A stretch of 64,000 nt of DNA from an uncultured Clostridia bacterium (GTDB taxonomy: Bacteria > Bacillota > Clostridia > Christensenellales > CAG-138), in the NCBI GenBank assembly GCA_937915925.1, contig CALGGM010000088.1:3404-67403 (forward strand), written 5' to 3'. A program made the position numbers and the translations under genes. How positions within the stretch are numbered: position 1 is the first letter of the stretch; the number at the start of each line of letters is the position of its first letter. The notes below the pieces were generated by a model. It did no database searches, had not been told where the DNA came from, and saw nothing but the letters and a program-made list of their open reading frames with translations. Below, piece after piece: positions 16,262 to 24,451 of the stretch.

Positions 16262-16344
16262 ATCTACTGAAAGTCGAACTACATCGTGAATATGAGCGTA
16301 AACATCCGGTGAAGGAACAGCATCCGCAACGCACACACAGAAAC

Positions 16345-16373
16345 GAGCCGGAACGGTAATCCCGTTTCGGCTC
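16345..16373 (+). terminator. hairpin, possible terminator
   Basis: GAGCCGGAACG (16345-16355) pairs with CGTTTCGGCTC (16363-16373) over 11 bp with one G-U. The following ATTATTGG is only moderately T-rich. Confidence 0.45.
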
Positions 16374-16706
16374 ATTATTGGTGTATTAGCATCAAAAACG
16401 CATTGCGCTGTTTCGGCTTGTGAATAGTCCGGGAGTCTTTGTTAATTCGTAATCATTGAGATATTACATGCCTGTGACAATTCACGTAATATGCCGGATA
16501 ACTTAATGGCTTCGGCAACATGCGAAATGATTGACGGCGATAGAGTGGAATGATATACTAATAATATATCAGTTTAGAGATATGTTTAAACCTCAACCGT
16601 CCTACCAGTCTTCCATGACTCGATAACGGCAAGCAGGTAGAGACCAATGAAGTGCTAACAATAGTTAGGGTTGTGTTTTGACCCCCTATTGCAGGCCCCA
16701 ATGTAT
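16374..16706. other. intergenic stretch, no gene seen
   Basis: About 330 bp without a convincing frame. CAGTTTAGA occurs near 16570, but no -10 element follows at the 9-nt distance, so I do not call a regulon promoter there. Confidence 0.4.
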
Positions 16707-16739
16707 GTTTCTTTTGAGTTTAGAAACGAACGATATAAT
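16707..16739 (+). promoter_or_regulatory. promoter C, autoregulation of the two-component operon
   Basis: GTTTCTTTTGAGTTTAGA at 16707-16724, 9 nt, then a perfect TATAAT at 16734-16739. Same architecture as promoters A, B, D and E. It stands 47 bp before the response regulator start, which argues for autoregulation. Confidence 0.8.
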
Positions 16740-16785
16740 ATGGACTTGCAAGGGTTCATGCCGCGAGGTTCGGAGGAGGATCGAC

Positions 16786-17460
16786 ATGTTTCATATTTTG
16801 GTTGTTGACGACGATAAAAACACGCGAAGGTATCTACAAGCGGTGCTGGAAGCGGAAAACTACACCGTGTCGACCGCCGCAAATGGCGAGGATGCGCTTG
16901 CTGTCATGGACCAGGCGTATATCGATCTTGTCGTTTTGGATATCATGATGCCGAACATGGATGGGTATGCGTTCACGGAGATTCTTCGGAAATCGAATAG
17001 CGAGCTCCCTGTTTTGATGGTATCCGCCAAACAGCTTCCGGCGGATCGTCACAAAGGGTTCCTTGTCGGGACTGACGATTATATGACCAAGCCAATCGAT
17101 GAGACGGAACTGCTGCTGCGCATCAAAGCACTGCTGCGCAGGGCGAAAATCGCAAGCGAACGAAAAATCGAAATCGGCGATGTAACGCTTGATTACGACA
17201 GCATGACTGTTACCAAAGGAAACGAGACGCAGATGCTTCCGCAAAAAGAGTTTCTTCTGCTGTATAAGCTGCTGTCCTATCCGGGAAAAATTTTTACAAG
17301 GATTCAGCTAATGGATGAAATCTGGGGCACGGAGAGTAACACCGGATGGGAAACCGTGACGGTTCATATTGGACGGCTCCGCAAGCGCTTTGAAGGATGG
17401 TCGGAATTTGAGATCGAGTCGGTCCGAGGACTCGGATACAAGGCGGTGAAGAAGGTATGA
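16786..17460 (+). CDS. OmpR/PhoB-family response regulator
   Basis: Start at 16786 after GGAGGA (the frame is open upstream without a site); 224 residues. The receiver domain (1-120) has the acidic pair DDD at 8-10, phosphoacceptor Asp52 (VVLDIMMPNMDGY) and a Lys near 102 (MTKPID). The C-terminal winged helix (about 125-224) has EFLLLYKLLSYPGKIFTRIQ and TVTVHIGRLRKRFE. It overlaps the kinase gene by ATGA. OmpR-type regulators bind direct half-sites; the repeated GTTTC/GTTTA steps in the five promoter boxes are a plausible target. That link is inference. Confidence 0.9.
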   Translation: MFHILVVDDDKNTRRYLQAVLEAENYTVSTAANGEDALAVMDQAYIDLVVLDIMMPNMDGYAFTEILRKSNSELPVLMVSAKQLPADRHKGFLVGTDDYMTKPIDETELLLRIKALLRRAKIASERKIEIGDVTLDYDSMTVTKGNETQMLPQKEFLLLYKLLSYPGKIFTRIQLMDEIWGTESNTGWETVTVHIGRLRKRFEGWSEFEIESVRGLGYKAVKKV

Positions 17461-18524
17461 AGCTCATTGAGCGAAAACAAAGGCTTTCACTGTTGCTGCT
17501 GTTTGCTGGGGTTGTCCTTGCGCTTTTGATTGTGACGACGTTGATCGTGAGCGCCGTCATTTTGATATTGATCGACCGCGGCGCACTGCAACTCGGCAGC
17601 ACGCCGGTGAACGGCGGAAAACTGTTCGGGAATCTAATGCTGTGGAGCCTGCTGATCGGAAGCATTCTCGCATTTATAACGCTGCGATTCCCGCTGAAAC
17701 CGGTCAATAGAATCTTGAACGCGATCAAGCGTCTTTCTGAGGGTGATTTTTCCACACGTCTGCAGTTTCATGGGCTACTTTCGCGTTATCCTGCCGTCGT
17801 TGAACTCTCGGATAGCTTCAATAAAATGGCGTCAGAGCTCGAACAGACGGAGCTTTTGCGTTCGGACTTCATCAATAGTTTTTCGCATGAGTTCAAGACC
17901 CCGATCGTTTCAATTGCAGGATTTGCAAAACTGTTAAAACGGGGAAATCTTACGGAAGAAAAAAGGTCGGAATACCTAGATGCGATCGAGGAGGAATCCG
18001 TTCGTCTGTCGCAGCTGGCGACGAACATCCTGAATCTGACCAATGTGGAAAACCAAAGCATTCTAACGAATATCGTGCGTTTCAATCTGTCGGAACAGAT
18101 TCGAATCTCTGCTCTGGTGCTCGAAGCGAAATGGATGCGCAAGCACATCGACCTGTTGCTTCCGAACGAGGAGTTTTTTACTACCGGCAACGCGGAACTG
18201 CTGGAACAGGTGTGGATCAATCTGCTGGATAACGCGATCAAGTTTTCGCCGGAATACGGCGTCATCGATGTTCAGATCAAGAACGATGCCGACCGGATCT
18301 CGGTCAGCGTTTCCAATGTCGGTGAACCGATTCCCGAAAAAAGCATGGAGCATATCTTCAATAAATTCTATCAGGCGGATGAGTCGCATGCCACGGAAGG
18401 GAACGGTGTCGGCCTGGCCATTGTTAAGAAAATTGTCGATCTGCATAATGGAGAGGTCACGGTGCAATGCCGAGACGGGAAAACCACATTTGCCGTTTCT
18501 CTTCCGCAGGGATTCAATCCGTAG
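17457..18524 (+). CDS. membrane sensor histidine kinase
   Basis: 355 residues: helix 1 at about 12-39, a short outside loop (RGALQLGSTPVNGG), helix 2 at about 57-76, HAMP at about 78-130, phospho-acceptor His144 in NSFSHEFKTPI, N box NLLDNAIKFS, and G boxes SNVGEPIPE and GNGVGLAIVKK. The outside loop is only about 16 residues, as in intramembrane-sensing kinases that respond to cell-envelope stress rather than to a bulky ligand. Translation is coupled to the response regulator. TAG is the stop. It should control the five-promoter regulon. Confidence 0.9.
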   Translation: MKLIERKQRLSLLLLFAGVVLALLIVTTLIVSAVILILIDRGALQLGSTPVNGGKLFGNLMLWSLLIGSILAFITLRFPLKPVNRILNAIKRLSEGDFSTRLQFHGLLSRYPAVVELSDSFNKMASELEQTELLRSDFINSFSHEFKTPIVSIAGFAKLLKRGNLTEEKRSEYLDAIEEESVRLSQLATNILNLTNVENQSILTNIVRFNLSEQIRISALVLEAKWMRKHIDLLLPNEEFFTTGNAELLEQVWINLLDNAIKFSPEYGVIDVQIKNDADRISVSVSNVGEPIPEKSMEHIFNKFYQADESHATEGNGVGLAIVKKIVDLHNGEVTVQCRDGKTTFAVSLPQGFNP

Positions 18525-18640
18525 AAAAGAGCGCGTTTAGACGGCCGTTTTGTATCCCCTTTATGATTTCGGTCTAAATTGCTTGTTCTGAAGCTCACTG
18601 CATGGTACTCTCAAAGTAATTTTATAACAGGAGAATGTCT

Positions 18641-19312
18641 ATGGATACCGACCGTCCTTCGATCCCAACCGTACAAAGCCGTCTGCGGCACGACATCCTG
18701 CGCATTCCGGAGTCCGCCTATGCCGCTTCCGGCATCGTGGTCAATGGGCGACGCCTGAAATCCTTTGTCTTTACAACCGATCTTGCCATCATCCGAAACT
18801 GTGACGCTGATGCCGTGTTCTGCGTTTATCCGTTTACACCGCAGCAGGCGATCTCTGATGCCATCATCAAGGGTTCCTATGTGCCGGTGTTTTGCGGCGT
18901 TGGCGGCGGAACGACGAAAGGGCTTCGCACGGTCGGGCTTGCCAAGGATGTGGAAAGCCAGGGAGCGATGGGCGTTGTGCTGAATGCACCTGTCTCCGAT
19001 CTGAACGTTGCTGCCGTTGCAATGGCAGTCGACATCCCAGTCATCATCACGGTGACGAACGACAATACCGATATTCAAAAACGTATCGATTCCGGCGCCT
19101 CAATTCTGAATGTTGCCGGCGGTCCCGGTACGCCGCAGCTTGTGCGAAAGATCCGCGACGCATTCCCCGATGTGCCGATCATCGCATCCGGAGGAAATAC
19201 GGATGAGCTGATTCGCATCACGATTGAAGCGGGAGCGAACGCGATCACCTACACACCGCCGTCCACAAAAGAGTTGTTCCACTCGATGATGGAACGGTAT
19301 CGTGAGGGATAA
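18641..19312 (+). CDS. TIM-barrel protein of unknown activity
   Basis: Start at 18641 has CAGGAG at 7 nt; the ATG two codons earlier would leave only 1 nt. 223 residues with beta-alpha-barrel features: VYPFTPQQAISDAIIKGSYV, VFCGVGGGTTKGLRTVGLAK, GAMGVVLNAPVSDLN, VAGGPGTPQLVRKIR and ASGGNTDELI ending in TYTPPSTKELF. The last glycine-rich strands resemble phosphate-binding loops of ribulose-phosphate-binding barrels. Proteins like this are often labelled hydrolase in Bacillota without proof. It lies between the two-component system and the radical SAM gene. Its substrate is unknown. Confidence 0.65.
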   Translation: MDTDRPSIPTVQSRLRHDILRIPESAYAASGIVVNGRRLKSFVFTTDLAIIRNCDADAVFCVYPFTPQQAISDAIIKGSYVPVFCGVGGGTTKGLRTVGLAKDVESQGAMGVVLNAPVSDLNVAAVAMAVDIPVIITVTNDNTDIQKRIDSGASILNVAGGPGTPQLVRKIRDAFPDVPIIASGGNTDELIRITIEAGANAITYTPPSTKELFHSMMERYREG

Positions 19313-19360
19313 AGGACAGATCGTTCCCGCAATCGGTTTTTTCATCAATTCTTAAGATTG

Positions 19361-19392
19361 TTTCGTTTCGGTTTAGAAATCCTTTGTAAAAT
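19361..19392 (+). promoter_or_regulatory. promoter D of the lipid-island regulon
   Basis: TTTCGTTTCGGTTTAGA at 19361-19377, 9 nt, then TAAAAT at 19387-19392, before the radical SAM gene at 19422. Confidence 0.8.
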
Positions 19393-19421
19393 GATCTTAT
19401 CAAATACAAAGGAGAACGCGC

Positions 19422-20798
19422 ATGAAAAGCAATCTCGTGAGCCGAACTGTCGTTCGTCGCGCCGTCCGAGCTGCCATCAAAGATCCGGATAAAAACATTC
19501 CGAAGATTCTTTCGCTGGTTGAAAAAGCGGATCGGAAGGGCTTTAACAGCAGTTCCTATGCCGCGATTCGCAAGAGCCTTGAAGATCCGGAAAACAACTG
19601 GAATATCATGATTCACAATCTGATTCGAAACACCGATCCGAACGTTCTGGAAAGCATGATGATGGCGCTCGGTTTCCATTCCGCTGTCGCGAGCGCACAT
19701 ATACGGCAGGAAAGTATCCGAAAATACGGCTGCAATATTCCGTGGGCAGTGCTGATGGATCCCACTGCGGCATGCAATTTGCATTGCACCGGCTGCTGGG
19801 CGGCGGAATACGGAAAGAATACGTTCCTAACCTATGAAACGCTGGACCGGATCATTAACGAGGGGACGGAACTCGGCACTTACACCTACATCTTCTCCGG
19901 CGGCGAGCCGACCATGAGAAAGAAAGACCTGATCCGTCTCGCCGAATCGCACCCCGATTGCGCTTTTCTCGCATTTACAAACGGTACGCTTGTGGACGAA
20001 GCGTTTGCCGACGAACTGAAGCGGGTCGGGAACTTTGCATTGGCATTCTCCATTGAGGGCAGTGAAGAGGACACGGATTTCCGCAGAGGCAAGGGAACCT
20101 ATCAGTCGGTTATCCGCGCGATGGATATTCTGCGGGAAAAGGGCGTGATTTTCGGCTTCTCCGCCTGCTATACAAGCAAGAACCTCGATACGATCGGCTC
20201 GGATGCGTTCGTGGATCTGATGATCGAAAAGGGCTGCCTGTTCGGCTGGTACTTCACCTATATTCCGGTCGGAAAAGACGCTGTTCCGGAGCTGATGGCA
20301 ACGGCGGAGCAGCGTGCGTTTATGTATCGCAAAATGCGCGAATGGCGCAAAACAAAGCCCTGCTTCCTGCTTGATTTCTGGAATGACGGCGAGTATGTTC
20401 TCGGCTGTATTGCGGGCGGGCGGCACTATCTGCACATCAACGCCAACGGTGATGTTGAGCCGTGTGCGTTCATCCATTACAGTAATATCAATATCAAGGA
20501 ACATTCACTTTTGGAAGCGCTGCAGAGTCCCTTGTTTATGGAGTATCGAAAGAATCAGCCCTTCAATGAAAACATGCTGCGGCCGTGCCCAATGCTCGAT
20601 AATCCCGAAAAGCTGCGCGAAATGGTAAAGAATGCAGATGCGCATTCCACGGATTTCCTGGCGCCGGAAAGCGCCGAGGAGCTGACGGCAAAGACGGAAA
20701 AGGCCGCAGCGGCATGGGCTGTGAAGGCAAACGAGCTTTGGGAAGCGACCGACGAGACGGAGAAACATTCGCATAAGCGCACGCTGTATCAATCATAA
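19422..20798 (+). CDS. radical SAM protein, regulon member
   Basis: 458 residues; AAAGGAG before the start. A helical N-terminal region (1-105) precedes the SAM barrel. The [4Fe-4S] motif C118-x3-C122-x2-C125 lies in DPTAACNLHCTGCWAAEYG, followed by YIFSGGEPTMRKKDL (SAM binding) and FSIEGSEEDTDFRRG. Near residues 325-345 a second region CIAGGRHYLHINANGDVEPC looks like the auxiliary-cluster segment of SPASM-type proteins, with later Cys residues. It could insert radical chemistry into lipid modification, since its neighbours make phosphatidate, CDP-diacylglycerol and acyl lipids. No specific reaction can be assigned. A terminator separates it from cdsA. Confidence 0.85.
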   Translation: MKSNLVSRTVVRRAVRAAIKDPDKNIPKILSLVEKADRKGFNSSSYAAIRKSLEDPENNWNIMIHNLIRNTDPNVLESMMMALGFHSAVASAHIRQESIRKYGCNIPWAVLMDPTAACNLHCTGCWAAEYGKNTFLTYETLDRIINEGTELGTYTYIFSGGEPTMRKKDLIRLAESHPDCAFLAFTNGTLVDEAFADELKRVGNFALAFSIEGSEEDTDFRRGKGTYQSVIRAMDILREKGVIFGFSACYTSKNLDTIGSDAFVDLMIEKGCLFGWYFTYIPVGKDAVPELMATAEQRAFMYRKMREWRKTKPCFLLDFWNDGEYVLGCIAGGRHYLHINANGDVEPCAFIHYSNINIKEHSLLEALQSPLFMEYRKNQPFNENMLRPCPMLDNPEKLREMVKNADAHSTDFLAPESAEELTAKTEKAAAAWAVKANELWEATDETEKHSHKRTLYQS

Positions 20799-20832
20799 AT
20801 ATACCTCTATAATCTCGCATTCCATGCGCGGC

Positions 20833-20881
20833 AAAAAGCCGTCGGGTTTCTAATCCTCGAATCCTTCCCCGACGGCTTTTT
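20833..20881 (+). terminator. rho-independent terminator
   Basis: AAAAAGCCGTCGGG (20833-20846) pairs with CCCGACGGCTTTTT (20868-20881) over 14 bp. Promoter E begins immediately after it. Confidence 0.85.
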
Positions 20882-20882
20882 G

Positions 20883-20914
20883 TTTACTTTGAGTTTAGAT
20901 TTGTTGGGTATTGT
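20883..20914 (+). promoter_or_regulatory. promoter E, gives a leaderless cdsA mRNA
   Basis: TTTACTTTGAGTTTAGA at 20883-20899, 9 nt, then TATTGT at 20909-20914. The ATG of the next gene is at 20921, the position where transcription should begin, and no ribosome site exists. Confidence 0.7.
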
Positions 20915-20920
20915 TACACT

Positions 20921-21748
20921 ATGGCGGATCGTGAACTGGTCAGAAGAACATGTACAGGCGCTGCGTTGACGGCTGTTGCGGCAATCGTGATTACCTTTTC
21001 AAGGATTCCTTTTGTTTCGAAATGCGCCGCTGCCTTGCTCGGCGCTTTGTCGATATTTGAGCTCTTTCGTGCATCCGGCGCATTGAATAATCGGGTTTGC
21101 CTGTCGGTCATTCTCCTTACGGCAATCGTGTTCCCATTCGTTCCGCTGCCGTGGTATCCATATGTGGCTGCAGCGGCCCTGATCGCGGAAATCAGCGTTT
21201 TTCTGCTGTTTTCGTCCCGTATAGGATCGGTCACGACCGACGGCTTGCGGCCGGCGATCCTGTTCTCGGCAACGGTCATTGTGCAGGTACGGGCGATTGT
21301 CGAGATTCCGACGCTTTCGGACGGCAGATTGTATCTGTGCTTTGCCGTCATTCTTACGGAGCTGTCGGATATCTTTGCGTATCTGATCGGGCGGAGATTC
21401 GGAACGCATCGGTTTTTACCGAATATCAGCCCGCATAAAACCATCGAAGGCAGCGTCGCGGGTGCTCTCGGAGGGTTTCTTTCCGGCGCGATCTTTGCAC
21501 TCGTCCTTCGCTGCGGCGGCACGGATATTGCTTACGGAAAGCTGATCCTAATGACGCTCGCCGTCGTTGGGACCGGACCGTTCGGCGATCTTTGTATGTC
21601 GGCATTCAAACGGCTTTACGGAGTCAAGGACTTTGGAACGATCCTGCCGGGACACGGTGGAATCCTGGATCGATTTGACAGTCTTTTGACCACGCTTCCC
21701 GCAACGTATCTTCTATGTGTGATCGGATGCGGTTTTATTCGATCATGA
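20921..21748 (+). CDS. cdsA: phosphatidate cytidylyltransferase (CDP-diglyceride synthase)
   Basis: 275 residues with about seven hydrophobic segments and the CTP_transf_1 signature at the C-terminal end: LGGFLSGAIFALVL earlier and KDFGTILPGHGGILDRFDSL near residue 240. The enzyme makes CDP-diacylglycerol from CTP and phosphatidic acid in the membrane, the branch point to phosphatidylglycerol and cardiolipin. Predicted leaderless mRNA from promoter E. DagK-family and acyltransferase genes follow, so the group covers several steps around phosphatidate. It may supplement a housekeeping cdsA elsewhere (inference). Confidence 0.88.
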   Translation: MADRELVRRTCTGAALTAVAAIVITFSRIPFVSKCAAALLGALSIFELFRASGALNNRVCLSVILLTAIVFPFVPLPWYPYVAAAALIAEISVFLLFSSRIGSVTTDGLRPAILFSATVIVQVRAIVEIPTLSDGRLYLCFAVILTELSDIFAYLIGRRFGTHRFLPNISPHKTIEGSVAGALGGFLSGAIFALVLRCGGTDIAYGKLILMTLAVVGTGPFGDLCMSAFKRLYGVKDFGTILPGHGGILDRFDSLLTTLPATYLLCVIGCGFIRS

Positions 21749-21793
21749 CGATCGTTTAATCATTCCATATCGTTTCAAAAAGGGGGAGCCGTC

Positions 21794-22687
21794 ATGGAAC
21801 AAACGAAACAGAAGCATATCCGAATCCTCTACAATCCGAAAGCGGGGAACGGAGAAGGTAAGCAAACGGCGGAAGCGGTTTGGCTGTACAGCAAAGAGCC
21901 AAACACCGACTGCTACGATCTCACAGACCCGCGTGTATGTGAGCAGTTTATCAAGGAAGTGACGGCGGATGACACAGTGATCCTGTGCGGCGGCGATGGA
22001 ACGCTGATGCAGTTTGTCAACTCCGTAGAGCCTCTACTTCCGAACTGTCGGCTTTTGTATTATGCGTCTGGCAGCGGCAACGATTTTGCCCGCGATGTCG
22101 ACTCGCCGAAAAGCGAGTCGATCGACCTGTTCCCATACCTTTCGAATCTGCCCTCCGTGACGGTCAACGGGCAGACATACCGTTTTTTGAACGGTGTCGG
22201 GTTTGGCATCGACGGCTACTGCTGCGAGGAGGGAGATCGCCTGCGCAAGACCGCAAAAAAGGCAGTCAACTATACGAAAATTGCCATCAAGGGATTGCTG
22301 TTTCACTATCACCCGACCAACGCTGTCGTTACCGTGGACGGCGTCGAGCATCGCTACCGCAATGTCTGGCTTGCGCCGACCATGAATGGACGGTACTATG
22401 GGGGCGGGATGATTCCGACGCCGGGACAGGATCGGCTGCATAATGAGACCGTTTCCACACTGATCATGCACGGCGCAGGAAAGCTGCGAACGCTTTTCAT
22501 CTTTCCGTCGATTTTCAAAGGAACGCATATCCGGCATAAAAACGTTTGCGAAGTGCTGCACGGACGTGTAATATCGGTCGCGTTCGACAACCCGACGCCT
22601 TTGCAGATCGATGGCGAAACCTTTACGAATGTCACAGACTATACCGTCCGTGCGCCTCTACAGAACGATGACACAAAAACATCCTGA
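21794..22687 (+). CDS. second diacylglycerol-kinase-family lipid kinase
   Basis: 297 residues; GGGGGAG before the start. DagK catalytic motifs: ILYNPKAGNGEGKQ (residues 11-24), LCGGDGTLMQFVN near 67 and YYASGSGNDFARD near 94, with LQIDGETFTNV at the end. It differs clearly from the copy at 6672 and is probably a different subfamily. Its last 20 bp overlap the next gene. Likely role: phosphorylation of diacylglycerol or another neutral lipid to feed the cdsA product upstream. Confidence 0.85.
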   Translation: MEQTKQKHIRILYNPKAGNGEGKQTAEAVWLYSKEPNTDCYDLTDPRVCEQFIKEVTADDTVILCGGDGTLMQFVNSVEPLLPNCRLLYYASGSGNDFARDVDSPKSESIDLFPYLSNLPSVTVNGQTYRFLNGVGFGIDGYCCEEGDRLRKTAKKAVNYTKIAIKGLLFHYHPTNAVVTVDGVEHRYRNVWLAPTMNGRYYGGGMIPTPGQDRLHNETVSTLIMHGAGKLRTLFIFPSIFKGTHIRHKNVCEVLHGRVISVAFDNPTPLQIDGETFTNVTDYTVRAPLQNDDTKTS

Positions 22688-23501
22688 ACGTCACAGCGTC
22701 TTTTATTGCATCATGCGCACCGTTGCGCACATTCTGTTTCCGCGCATGAAGATCACCTACGAGGAACAGCCGGATGATCACCCCGCTGTTTTTGTCTGCA
22801 ACCACGCTGCGATGTGCGGTCCCGTCGTGATGACACTGTATTTCGATCGCCCGCACCAAACTTGGACAATCTACAGTGCTCTGGATCGAACACTTTCCTA
22901 TCGATATGCCTACCATGATGTTTTCTTTGGAGAGAGCCGCCGGTTCAAATGGTTCTGGCGTTTGCTTGCAAGGATCGTAGGCAGGGCGTTGCCGCGTCTG
23001 CTGGAAGAGTCCGGTACGATTCCCGTCTTTCATGATCGACGGGTACTGAAAACGCTGCGTGCAAGCATTGCGGCACTGAAGAACGGTGAGGATATTGTGA
23101 TTTTTGCAGAATCTCCGCAGCGGTTTTCCGAATTTGTCAACGAACTGCAGCCGGGCTTTGTCGATCTCGGACGGTTCTACGCGAAGGAGACTGGCGAGCA
23201 TCTCAATTTCTATCCAGTCTATCTCGAAAAAAAGCATCGTTCCATTTCAATCGGACGACCGATCTCCTATGATCCCGCGTCTTCACCTGACGATCAGCGG
23301 GTACGAATCAGCACATATCTGCGCAACGTGATCGACTGCATGGGTCGAACCGTGCCGAAGCATGATCCAGTCCCGTTCCTGCCGCCTCGCTGGTATGACG
23401 CCTACGGCGAATATGAATCCGAGTTCCCCAAATATTGGGAGATGATTGAAAGGGAATCGAACGCCCGTCAAGAAAAAAGATATTTCCGACCTTCCCACTG
23501 A
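22668..23501 (+). CDS. PlsC-like acyltransferase with altered motif
   Basis: Start at 22668 inside the end of the lipid-kinase gene; 277 residues. VFVCNHAAMCGPVVM near residue 43 aligns with the acyltransferase motif NHxxxxD, but the Asp is Gly. The second block FAESPQRFSEF takes the place of FPEGTRS. LPRLLEESGTIPVFHDRR and LNFYPVYLEK match the other conserved blocks. The family moves acyl chains from acyl-ACP or acyl-CoA to lysophosphatidate. Loss of the Asp may mean another acceptor, another fold member or no catalysis. It is the last gene of the cdsA operon. Confidence 0.65.
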   Translation: MTQKHPERHSVFYCIMRTVAHILFPRMKITYEEQPDDHPAVFVCNHAAMCGPVVMTLYFDRPHQTWTIYSALDRTLSYRYAYHDVFFGESRRFKWFWRLLARIVGRALPRLLEESGTIPVFHDRRVLKTLRASIAALKNGEDIVIFAESPQRFSEFVNELQPGFVDLGRFYAKETGEHLNFYPVYLEKKHRSISIGRPISYDPASSPDDQRVRISTYLRNVIDCMGRTVPKHDPVPFLPPRWYDAYGEYESEFPKYWEMIERESNARQEKRYFRPSH

Positions 23502-24362
23502 AAAAGATAATCGCGCATCAGAACAACCATGCTCCGGCGAGCGGACACATATACGGAAGGGGGAAGTCGGAAAGGTTGCGCCGAACCTTCTGGAACGTGA
23601 TTTCAGCACGAAGGCACCAAATGAGAAATTTTCGGTAAAAACATTAACTGTCCTCCTAGTTTACAAATATGCCAAATAAACATGAAAATGATTTATCGAG
23701 GGGCTGTTAAAAAGTGCCAATAAGAAATAGCAAGACTCTCGGGAAAAGTTTCCCGGGAGTCTTTGCTATGTGGTATACTATTTGTGTGACGAAAAAAATA
23801 ACCACTATCTGCGAATGTAGGAAATGCGATTAAAAGCATCACAAAAGCCAAAACAAAGCATACAATTGTCTTTTTCATTTTCTTACCTCCAATTCATTCT
23901 TTTTTATTCTAGGATTAAAACACAAAGATTAATCAAAAATGATGTGATAACCAATACCAACGCTAGAGCTACACAGTCTGTTTTGAAATTGAGTGCAAAA
24001 AGCAGGTTGATGGCAGACAGTAATAATGTTATCAAAAGGATTATTGCTGCATGATTATAATATTACCGTGCTGCATATTGATATGATGTGTTTCTGCAGA
24101 GAGCATATGAATATGTGCATTGGCAGGTCTGCTCTCCCGATAGTGCAGACCGCTTATACTAAGCTGACTGTCGGTGATGCAGAAGTATGGTATAATAGCA
24201 TATTCACCCCCGGCTTTGTCACTTTGTCAAGGGGGGTTAATCTCCTGAGGATATCATACCGAAGCGGACGAACATGCCGACCATAGAGCTATAAAGGAAT
24301 TCCCAAATTGACAACCGGACATACAGAATTGACGCATAAATATACCGAACGGTCAAAATCGA
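23502..24362. other. long intergenic zone with insertion-element debris
   Basis: No intact gene. Contains the stub and hairpin described at 23693-23878, a short inverted repeat (GGTCTGC...GCAGACC near 24126-24151) and a TATAAT near 24190 without a matching -35. It separates the lipid island from the exporter cluster. Confidence 0.4.
23693..23878 (-). pseudogene. truncated secreted-protein start running into a hairpin
   Basis: GGAGG at the right distance precedes MKKTIVCFVLAFVMLLIAFP, a clear signal peptide with an ATFADS-type end. After about 30 residues the frame runs through an unrelated 15-bp hairpin (23732-23746 with 23749-23763, one G-U) typical of insertion-element ends. The mature protein is lost. 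Confidence 0.5.
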
Positions 24363-24391
24363 TTGAATTTCCGGGGAAGAATCGGTATAGT
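24363..24391 (+). promoter_or_regulatory. sigma-A-type promoter of the exporter cluster
   Basis: TTGAAT at 24363-24368, 17-bp spacer, TATAGT at 24386-24391, 60 bp before the lipoprotein start. Confidence 0.6.
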
Positions 24392-24451
24392 GCTGTCATG
24401 GAAGCATACATCTGTCTTCCGAAAAACCAAATGAATAGAGAGGGAATAATA

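Noticed and set aside
16560..16600. CAGTTTAGA near 16570 as a sixth regulon promoter
   Set aside because: No -10-like hexamer stands 9 nt downstream and the upstream TTTC steps are missing.
18534..18640. GTTTAGA near 18536 as a promoter for the TIM-barrel gene
   Set aside because: The hexamer at the right distance is TGTATC and the box upstream does not match; too weak to call.
23446..23679. 77-codon frame after the acyltransferase gene
   Set aside because: Overlaps the acyltransferase end, no ribosome site and no recognisable sequence.
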